DNA of 64,000 nt from Oscheius onirici (lineage: Eukaryota; Nematoda; Chromadorea; Rhabditida; Rhabditidae), in assembly GCA_932521025.1 (NCBI GenBank), contig OW051471.1, positions 4,030,001 to 4,094,000 on the forward strand. Direction: 5' to 3'. The notes beneath the pieces were generated by a model that saw only the letters and a list, made by a program, of their open reading frames with translations, was not told the DNA's origin and made no database searches. The position numbers and the translations under genes are program-made. Of the stretch, positions 56,120 through 64,000 are shown one piece after another; position 1 is the first letter of the stretch; every line of letters starts with the position of its first letter.

Positions 56120-57245
56120 GTAGCCATATTTTCAAAGAATTCAGTAGTAGAATTCAGCATTTCCAGTCGTTTTCCTATTTTCGCACCTTTTCATAATTAT
56201 AGGTTCACCTCTGAATTTCTCACGTACAATGGATAGAATTGGCCAATATATAAGCTGGAAGCTCAGAAAGTGCCTCTGATTGGGTGTGCACAATTGTAAC
56301 ACAAAATAACCTCGAATTGGAGCTCATCCGAAAAGTCTATTTTGTACTGATGCACGGGTGGGAGTCGGTAAATTACTCCTAACTCTCTGGGATTACAAGC
56401 AAACTGGGTCAAAATTTGGCAATACATTGTTCTTACAATATGTAACACTGTCCTAGAAGATGGAAAGAATCTGAGGAAATATTGGCCATGAACTAATTTT
56501 AATTTCGCTAACCTGTCTCCGTCAAAATTAGTACTGAAAATGGGCGCCCTTGAAGATGTTTGAAAAGAACACCGTGGGAATCAGTACCTCGTGTATATGG
56601 CAAATCCATCTTCTAGGACAGTGTTACATATTATAAGAACAATGTATTGCCAAATTTTGAGCCAGTTTGCTTGTAATCCCAGAGAGTTAGGAGTAATTTA
56701 GCTTATATATTGGCCAATTCTATCCATTGTAAGTGAGAAATTCAGAGGTGAACCCAGGCTTGTTGATTCTGGGTTGTTGCGCTGCGGTCTGGGCTGCGCC
56801 AGGTTGAACTTTGCGGCGGGCTAAAAATTCATTTCGCATTTTTTTCTGATTTTTTTTGTTTCCAAATACGTCCCCCGATTAGATTTAGTTTTGCCATCAG
56901 AAAAATTGGAAGAAAATCGAAAACTGACGACAAAAATGGAAGAAAATGCGGTTTTTTGACGAAATTCGGTGAAAATAGCAGTTTTCTTCTATTTTCATTG
57001 TCAGTTTTCGATTTTCTTCCAATTTTTCTGATGGCATAACTAAATCTAATCGGGGGACGTATTTGGAAACAAAAAAAAATGCGAAAAGATTTTTTTAGCC
57101 CGCCGCAAAGTCCAAACTAGCCGCTGCGCAGGTTTTCAACAAACCTGGGTGAACCTATAATTATGAAAAGGTGCGAAAATAGGAAAACGACTGGAAATGC
57201 TGAATTCTACTACTGAATTCTTTGAAAATATGGCTACTGAACCTA
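56120..57245. repeat. Large foldback repeat, interrupted by a MITE
   Basis: The left arm 56120-56462 reappears inverted as 56604-56754 plus 57148-57245. The right arm lacks about 115 bp present in the left arm (about 56257-56370). The break between the two right-arm pieces is the MITE at 56755-57147. Confidence 0.8.
56755..57147. mobile_element. MITE family a, intact copy with 8-bp duplication
   Basis: 393 bp with inverted ends CAGGCTTGTTGA and TCAACAAACCTG, flanked by a perfect GGTGAACC duplication (56747-56754 and 57148-57155). Removing it restores the foldback arm exactly, which proves insertion. 8-bp duplication and CAGG ends fit the hAT superfamily. Confidence 0.9.
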
Positions 57246-57604
57246 TAATTATGAAAAGCAGTGTATAACTTTGTATTCGAAAGTGAATAATAAGGCAATA
57301 TGTGAGAATTTGAAAAGTGAATTCGATTTAAAGCACAATCAGGTGGCTCGAAACTTGTAGGTTAGGAGGGTATATACAGGGGGAGAAAATGCCGGGAGGG
57401 AATAACAAGTCAAGGCACAGCAAAACAGAATGAGCAGTACGATCACAACCGATAAGATATACCTGCCTAAAAGGTCATGTAGCAAATGGTAGTAATATCG
57501 AGTATTACGAGAAAAAGGGGCCTGTTAGTGTGTTGATTCTATTGATCCGTAGTCGGGAGGGGGCAGCACTATCACAGCAGGCTGAAACTTGCCTAATTCA
57601 GCAG

Positions 57605-58719
57605 TTAAAAATATTTTGAACCAGAAGGGAGAAAACCTACACGGGATGGCTGCTCTCTGTTCGGTCCAGTCATCTGTTTTGTTGGACTCGTAGTAGACGA
57701 CGTCGAGTCAGAAGGACCAGGCTGGACAATGATTGCAGGTATATCAGAATCGTTTTCCTCAAAGTCGGCCGGATTGAACTGCAACGGATGATATTTCTAT
57801 AAATAGAAGAGAACCTTACATCATCTGGATGCTCGGGTTCGTACTTGCCACAGCAGAAATTACAACAGCACTTGCCTGAAATCATTGATAAATATAGGTT
57901 ATATGACAACAATGCTTGACTGGACTTTAGCTGACAACTATATTTTAAAAAAAGGAACTTACAGCAGCACATGCATCCACAACAGCAGCAGCAGAAGCAT
58001 CCCGTGAGAATGCCGACTCCCATTAGGACCCACTGAAAAGTAGAAAACTATGAGAACAAGTCCTAGCATACCTTGAACCACGGTTTGAGCAGCCAATTCA
58101 TGATAAATTCGTTGTCTTCTCCAAATTGTTCGAGCATCTTCAGTCCCGTCTCTCCCATCTCGTCGTAAATCTGCAAAGATGTAATGTTGAGCAAAAGACC
58201 AAAAAACTAACTCTTCTCTTCTTCGGATTGGAAAGAACAGCGTTTGCGTAATTGACCTCTTTAAACTGAAAAAAGAAGCTATAACGGAGATAAGGAGAAC
58301 AACATACTTTTTCCGTCTTTTCCGGATCTCCGTCGAGGTTCTTATCCGGATGATATCTGAGAGCGAGCTTCCGATATGCTTTCTTGATATCGTCGTCGGT
58401 GGCTTTTTTGTCGATTCCAAGGACATTGTACAGATGCATTCCTTTCGAACTAAAAGTAGATGAGGTAAAAAGAAAGAAACTTTAGTTTCTTTGTTAAATA
58501 AAAGCAAACACGAACTCTATCATTGTGCTGCGAGGGAGAAAGAATTGTCTGCCCTCGTAGGCGCGTTAAACCGCACAATCGGGTTTGCATAAATTTATCA
58601 GTCACGGTCTTTTTTTGTGACAGAATAAGCAAAGAAACAGGTGAAACTTACTCGGTCATGGAACGGTTACGTGTTTCTCCAGCCTGGCCTTCTTCGGCCG
58701 CTCGTTCCGGCGACGACAT
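57605..58719 (-). CDS. dnajc5: Cysteine-string protein (DNAJC5)
   Basis: CSP is a palmitoylated J-protein on synaptic vesicles that partners HSC70 in SNARE folding. Start [20 protein letters not shown] at 58719. The J domain reads [37 protein letters not shown] (HPD motif), [18 protein letters not shown] linker [19 protein letters not shown] and [19 protein letters not shown] precede the Cys string [14 protein letters not shown], then [17 protein letters not shown]. The last exon read is [20 protein letters not shown] to [14 protein letters not shown], where a GTAGGT donor is possible; without it the frame ends at 57605, so the 3' end is tentative. Confidence 0.93.
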
Positions 58720-58970
58720 GCTTTTTTTCTCTGGAATTCATCCGTTTTCAAGATTTTCAAGACAAAAAAAAGTAAAGAAATAAGCTGAAATAATGATAAA
58801 GCCAGAGTTTATGAGTGAGTCACTGGAATGAAGATTGGAACCGGCTGATGACGCAATATTGCGTACACTGCTGCGTATTTTTATTCCGACTTTGAACAAT
58901 TCATGACTTTTCTGGTCTTTTTCTGCTTTTTACAATACGCTTTTCTGCACAAAATAAGCATTTTAAGAGT

Positions 58971-60208
58971 ATGACAGAAGGTGACATCCCATACCTAATC
59001 GCCCGCTGCATGAAATGTCCGCCTTCGTCTCCACTAATGGACCCGGCGGCTTTTCTAGAGCACTTCGCTAAAGATCACATGGGTAGGTCTTATCTCTTGT
59101 GATTTTCAAATTTTCGTTCAGATATTCCAATTTTCGAATGTGATTGCAAGCAGAAGTTCGCAACTCTATTGTATGCCACACTTCATCCTTGTAAAAATAG
59201 AGTAAGTTTGGTTTTTACTTTGTTCTGCAAAATTAATTACAGCGCATCGAAAAGGCATATAATATCAACGCTCCAGGCCTAGATGCAAGACTTCTAGCCG
59301 TGCATTTTGCTCTGATTGAAAGTATTAAGCTCGGCTTTCAGGAAGGTGATATTTATTTTGACTGCAAATTTCCTTGTCTTTCAGCCATAGCAGAACACAA
59401 AAGAAGTACGGCCGAGCAACTGGAAAGAGAGTTGCGACCGAAGATTCGCACAGAAGTCGTTAAAGAGATTCAGAAGGAACAACGTAAGAAGGTGTCCGAA
59501 ACAAGTACTCTCGAAGAAAAGCCGATTCCCGAAGAAAAGGAGTCTTCCAATTTTCTGCATCAATTATTGCAATATTCGACCTCTTCACAAGAGGTATTGT
59601 TTTCAAATTCCATCGATTTGTATTGCAAGGTTTAGATTCCTAGCACGTATGGTCAACGCGAAGTAGAAGAGGATAAACCCCAATCTTTGGCTGAACGAGT
59701 CCGAACTAAAACGGCGTCGACAGATGAAGTTACAGCTCACGCTAGGAAGTATTCAAACATGATTGGATCAATTTTGAATAGGACTGCGCCTATTTTGATT
59801 CCTAAGTGCGAGATTGATCAAACAAGTGAGAAGTCTTACAAGGAGTCTGTGCCTGTGCAGCCATATCAAAATACCGGAAAGGAGCTGCTCGTCGTGACTA
59901 CACAACCAGCGCGTAATGACGCTCGAGCTGGAAGTATTGCAAAGGGTCCACACGCCGTACCTACACAGTCAGCTCCAGGTTCCATCGTGCCAAGTCAAAG
60001 TACCCCTAAGAATCTACCCATCATGCGTCCACAAACAGCTCGAAATACACCTAAGGATCCACCTGTCTTGATCATTTTGGATGATAATAGTGATGAGGAT
60101 GTACTTCTTGTTTCGAACGATGAGCGCAATGTGAACATAACTGTTACAACGGGGAAAAACGCTCAAAGAAGTCTCGAGGGTCGTGTCTCGTATCCTAAAG
60201 AAGACTAA
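58971..60208 (+). CDS. Unassigned protein with N-terminal Cys/His motifs and disordered tail
   Basis: Start MTEGDIPYLIARCMKCPPSS; the segment CMKCPPSSPLMDPAAFLEHF followed by AKDH has a CxxC and two His, and FECDCKQKFATLLYATLHPC follows in the next exon, suggesting one or two zinc-binding fingers, though spacing is not standard C2H2. A helical charged part (AEQLERELRPKIRTEVVKEI) and a long Ser/Thr/Pro-rich tail follow. Near the end, VLIILDDNSDEDVLLV looks like a SUMO-interacting type motif (hydrophobic core followed by acidic residues). Ends GRVSYPKED. Five short introns. Possibly nuclear; family not recognised. Confidence 0.6.
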
Positions 60209-60462
60209 GCGATGGTCTTTACCCAATGATGAAATAGTGCTTCAAGAAAAATGTCATATTTCCCAGTCTGGTACTATTGCGTGCTTTCAGTTTACTACCG
60301 GTAATTGTCCTTCCCTATTTATGTTTGTTTTCTTTTTCTTCACATAAAACCTGCTTCTGATTCTTTATTACGTTAGTCTGTTTTAGAAAACAAAGCAGAA
60401 AAGAATAACAAAAAAATATAAAACGGCTACTGAAATGAAAACACAGTGATTCAGTGCATGCG
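60209..60462. other. Convergent 3' flanks; nothing else seen
   Basis: The preceding gene and the ligand-gated channel gene end facing each other. Confidence 0.45.
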
Positions 60463-62221
60463 CTATTCCCGCATATTTGAGTGATTGATCTTCGTGTTTC
60501 GTCGTCTGAAAGGCCATGGGTGTTTATTTATTAGATCTCTTTGGCTCACTCTGGGCAGAGGAAGAACTCGATCCACTAGGGCCACAAAAGTGTCGACAGA
60601 ATGTGGAGGCGGGATATCCGAGGCTGTTGTGGCTAGTCGTTCCAAAACAAGAGTGACGATAAACATAACTCCAGTCATCAGCAAATTGAATGCAGCGAAT
60701 CGAACTAAATCTGTAATTCCTCGTAATTTGGACGGGACTAACGAATGGTAGGAGTGTGGGCTGTGAAGGAGGGAAGACGCTGAGAGATGAGAAGAAGAGC
60801 GAGAATTTGGATGACAACGCTCAAAGAAAGGATCATCGGTTGTCGTTTAGAGAGCTGACAAAAGACGGCAGAGACGGTAAACATGCTCGTGAGAAGAGCG
60901 GCTAAAGAAAGTTTGATGAAATATGTCAAGCGGAATACGGATGAGCATTTCGGAATTGTAAAAGACGGCATTTCGTCGAAGGGAGATACATAGCTCGCAG
61001 TTGTCCGTCTGGACGTCGAATGGATTCTTCTTCGGGTCGGAGAGAGCTTCCAGAGAGAATTGGGATTCCTATTTCTCAGTCAGAAATCAATCAGAAAGAG
61101 AACTAACAATAACATCTACGTCAGCGATTCTCCATCCGGCCACGTAAGGGTCAGTTGTGGCCTCGCGTTCCTTGTTCTTGACTCCGTCAGAGACGGAAAA
61201 GTGAACGGCCAGAAGACGTTTATCGTCGAATTTGTAGCAGACCTAGATGCCATTTCAACTGATCGTTTTGGAATACTTACCCTCTGGACATCGTTGGGAT
61301 AGTCGTCGTATTGGAAGCGATAGGGACTGGTAAAGGCAAAGTCGGCCCAGAGGTATATCTGACCGGTGTAGTTGGCGGCAAGAACTTTGGAAGTCACTTG
61401 TCCTGGATTCGAAGTCGTCCCTCTGAATGACTTTTAGGATAAAGAAAGCCAACTGACCCATTGACTTGTACCAGCATCGGAGTCCAGATCTGTACCCAGT
61501 AGAAGTTTAGCCTGAAAGACTTCTTTCCTTATATTATCATCTGTCTCTCACCAGCTGAGTCCCCATTTCTGCTTGTCCCACGCCACAGCAGAGTCATTCC
61601 AGCTGAGAACCATCCTTCCGAACACTTTCACATTCTGTCGTCTCTCGTCCTAGAACTCTTCCTCTCTTTTCGTGCCTCCTCTCAACTCACAATCTCAACA
61701 TTATTGATTCGGACACTCTCGATTCGAACACTTTTCATGGTAGTATCGGTCGAGTTCTGGTAGCTTGTCTGGATGTGCTGTCTCAGCTGCCAGGCTCTGT
61801 CTCCTCCTTGACATGATCGGCAGCTTTTCCGACAGTTGGCCATCATCCTAACAGTTTCAATTTGTGAAAGGGAAAGAGTCAGAATCTACCAGACTGCATT
61901 GGAACTGCATTCGCCTTGAGCTGCCCATTCCGGACACTTTTTGTCGGCATCCTCACAGCCAATTTGAGCAGAGTCAACTGGAACTTTCTATTATTCTCTG
62001 GGAAAGCTATTTCCAGCTCATTGAGACTCTGAAGCAGGATACCCGCGAACAAAACACATTACCAAAAGTCTTTCTCTCTGCGGTCATGCGGCGTTTTTGA
62101 CCGTTGACCGCTGCAAAACGGGTTTAGCCATAGTTGGCGAGAATCCGGAAACTTCTTTCCTCTCAAAGAACAAACCTCGAAGAAATTGTAAAAGTAGCAA
62201 ACACGGAAAGAGTTGAAACAT
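60463..62221 (-). CDS. Pentameric ligand-gated ion channel with N-terminal ShKT domain
   Basis: Likely signal exon MFQLFPCLLLLQFL at 62221 (inferred). An ShKT six-Cys domain spans about 61815-61955: GCEDADKKCPEWAAQGECSS, then MMANCRKSCRSCQGGD across an intron. The extracellular channel domain follows: ESVRINNVEIDERRQNVKVF, LSWNDSAVAWD, WTPMLVQVNG, YLWADFAFTSPYRFQYDDYP and PYVAGWRIADVDV. Membrane spans are in RLTYFIKLSLAALLTSMFTV, ILSLSVVIQILALLLI and AAFNLLMTGVMFIVTLVL; the protein ends INHSNMRE at 60463. The FPFD-type loop reads YPNDVQ and the two cysteines that normally close the Cys-loop are not at the expected places. Ligand and ion cannot be told. The exons between the signal and the ShKT domain are uncertain. 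Confidence 0.75.
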
Positions 62222-62990
62222 TGTGTTGCAGAGAAGTAGCTGATCTGTGAGAGACTCTCGTGGGGCGGAGAGAACGTCTTCCCGGAAAGAGACGGGAAAG
62301 CCAACAGGTTCAAGCGCGGCGGCTAACAGGGCAGAAGAAACGGGATGAGATAGACAAAAGCTAGCCGCAAAACACCACCTGGGTGGACGAGGGTCAATTG
62401 GATCGAAAGACTTTCTTTCGATTGGGGGAAAGTACTTGATTAGGAGACCGGATCAGCTGCTAGCAGATCTTGGTTGGGGAAGGACTGCTGTTACAGCGAG
62501 ACCAAATAAAGGTCTGATTTCGGAACAGGGCTAGTTCCAGTCCTGTTTGCTATTACTGCATTGACTGATCTTGTGGTGAATTAGAAACTTCTAAGATTTG
62601 CGTCATTCGTTTCAAAAACTGTCAACTTTCAGTTTCCATGTTGAACGAAAGGCTTTTTGATTGATACAGGCAGGAACTGTCCCTAACCACAGTCCTCTGT
62701 GAATTGAGCCGAGTTCTTGTCTTTGTAAGCAACTGGAAGAGGACTTTCAATCCAGTTCGGGTGTCCAAAAAAGGTTCATCGTACTGCCTTGATGAAACTT
62801 GACGTAGAATAAGAACAAAAGGGAAGAGAGTACCCTTACATTTGAGAATCACTGGCCAATGGTCAGAAGGAAACTTTTTTTGATCTACCAGCCGACTTCG
62901 TCGTCTGGCGGCGTCGTATCCCATTTCGTACCCCTACAACAGTAGTAGAACTTTCGAAGTTAGACAGAGAGAAAGTGTCGAGAAATTAGA
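62222..62990. other. Spacer with short unassigned frames
   Basis: A 100-codon minus-strand frame (62924-62622, MGYDAARRRSRLVDQKKFPS then DHWPVILKCKGTLF) resembles the end of an endonuclease/reverse-transcriptase segment (SDHWPV-like), so this may be a LINE fragment. Otherwise nothing supported. Confidence 0.3.
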
Positions 62991-63840
62991 AACAGAGGAA
63001 CAGATAGACAGAGAGGGACAGAGGAGTTTTGTCCTTTTCAAAACAGATAACAGTTTGCTGTTTGATCCCTCTCCAAATCAATTAATAGATGAGAGAAGCT
63101 TAAATAATGTACAGGAAGCAAAAAGACAATCCGCAAGGTCTGAAAGTACAGAGACCTTCTGTCCTCTGTTCCTCTCTGTCCATCTGTTCCTCTGTTTCTA
63201 ATTTCTCGACACTTTCTCTCTGTCTACCCTTGCATTCTTCAATGTGCTCTGCCCTACCCGGTTTTCTCGTATTCCTGTCCGTACACCTGTTATCCCCTAT
63301 CCCAGTTCTCCAGTTGTGATATCACCCCGTTGGATCTAAAGTTACAGTAGAAACCCCCTAGAACGCTTTCCCGTATTCCTAACCCGCACTTGATTCTCTA
63401 CTGTCTGCAAACTATCCCCAGTCAAAAATAATCAAAGTACAAGCACTTGCAAATTGACTTGTTACAATAATTCCTTTCCCCTTAATTATTGTGCTCACAA
63501 ATTGCTCCATTTTGATTGCCAATTAGAGCTTCAGACACAAACGCAGAGACTTGGGAGCAATTTAAAATGGACAAGGTTTGCAACGCCCTTCCAGGGCTAA
63601 AATTACCCACTTTCCCCCTTTTTTCCTTGCTCTGAACCACTTGAAAACCTTCTGTATTGGCACTGCCAAAATCAGAAGCAAAGTCTTCGCACTTTTGTCT
63701 CCCAATAATGACTTGTCTAAACTTGTTACACTTAATTGTGCGCACAAATTGCTCCATTTTGATTGCCAATTAAAGCTTCCGACAGACACACACACACACA
63801 GACCTGGGAGCAATTTAAAGTGGATTTTACATTTACATTT
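62990..63840. repeat. Dispersed repeat B relatives and CT-rich sequence
   Basis: Repeated GACTTGGGAGCAATTTAAAA, CACAAATTGCTCCATTTTGA and GCAACGCCCTTCCAGGGCTA strings, shared with 52.2-53.1 and 25.7 kb. The unit around TGCTCCATTTTGATTGCCAATTA occurs twice (63505 and 63750), about 245 bp apart. Confidence 0.6.
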
Positions 63841-63864
63841 ATATTGACGGTATCAAGGGGGTTC

Positions 63865-64000
63865 CTAGATGGGGTCCTTTGTCGTTCCCATGGCTCGAAT
63901 CCACTCGCCGTCCTCCCTTGCCTGTCGCATCGACGTCGTCGAGATTCTCCCGATCCTCTCGGAGGCCTTCTTCAGATCGTCCTCCCATCTCATGTATGGC
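63865..64000 (-). CDS. LINE-type reverse transcriptase, C-terminal end (partial)
   Basis: The frame enters from the right edge and reads PYMRWEDDLKKASERIGRI, STTSMRQAREDGEWIRAMG and ends TTKDPI at 63865. The pattern RWEDDL...A..(D/E)..EW is the usual tail of non-LTR retrotransposon polymerases (consensus RWxDDI...AxDRxxW). Only 45 codons are in the window, so the clade cannot be given. Confidence 0.6.
   Translation of the reverse strand, partial: PYMRWEDDLKKASERIGRISTTSMRQAREDGEWIRAMGTTKDPI

Overview
The window looks like one stretch of a compact animal nuclear genome, most likely a nematode. The evidence is: many introns of about 30-45 nt; 3' splice-site sequences (usually TTTCAG) directly upstream of many start codons, as expected for spliced-leader trans-splicing; and a gene set that includes a MYRF transcription factor, a GT92 (DUF23) glycosyltransferase, a Wnt, a cysteine-string protein and a pentameric ligand-gated channel with an ShKT domain. 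No rRNA gene, CRISPR array or complete tRNA gene was seen. Calls are from reading translations by eye; no database search was possible, and coordinates of multi-exon genes run from the first to the last coding base and include introns.

Layout. 2.4-7.0 kb: MYRF-type membrane-bound transcription factor (+). 7.3-8.4 kb: UBA-containing peptidyl-tRNA hydrolase 2 (-). 8.8-10.3 kb: glutamine synthetase (-). 10.9-14.3 kb: a hAT mini-element, a Tc3-like remnant, and a broken PGS1-like gene interrupted by a foldback element. 14.5-15.9 kb: BCCIP/Bcp1 (-). 16.1-18.5 kb: cytosolic HSP90 (-), with a heat-shock element upstream. 18.6-21.7 kb: palindromic repeats. 21.8-23.6 kb: GT92 glycosyltransferase (-). 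24.5 kb: SH2-like terminal exon (-). 25.7-27.0 kb: repeats with tRNA-like heads. 27.6-28.8 kb: small membrane protein (+). 28.9-30.2 kb: decapping protein DCP1 (-), with a 2.5 kb MULE transposon just upstream. 33.5-35.1 kb: DNAJB12/14 (+). 35.4-38.3 kb: SFMBT-type chromatin protein (+). 38.4-42.1 kb: GPATCH11 (-), with a 2.7 kb repeat-filled intron. 42.4-45.0 kb: TatD-type DNase, TATDN2-like (+). 45.1-47.0 kb: receptor-like membrane protein (-), divergent from a small secreted Lys-rich protein (+) at 47.1 kb. 48.1-49.7 kb: Wnt (-). 50.0-50.8 kb: two-pass membrane protein (-). 51.0-52.1 kb: Pro/Lys-rich frames. 52-57.3 kb: repeat cluster with one small gene at 54.4 kb. 57.6-58.7 kb: cysteine-string protein (-). 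59.0-60.2 kb: Cys/His-motif protein (+). 60.5-62.2 kb: ShKT-containing ligand-gated channel (-). The right edge holds the 3' end of a LINE-like reverse transcriptase (-).

The host genes are mostly unrelated housekeeping or developmental genes; no biosynthetic or defence cluster was found. The most unusual material is mobile DNA. Several short elements with 8-bp target duplications can be delimited to the base, and two of them carry open frames that join half a BED zinc finger directly to a hAT dimerisation domain without the catalytic core. Other points of interest are a Cys in place of the autoproteolytic Ser of MYRF, an ShKT domain on a channel lacking the usual Cys-loop cysteines, and a 199-bp near-identical inverted duplication 23 kb apart.
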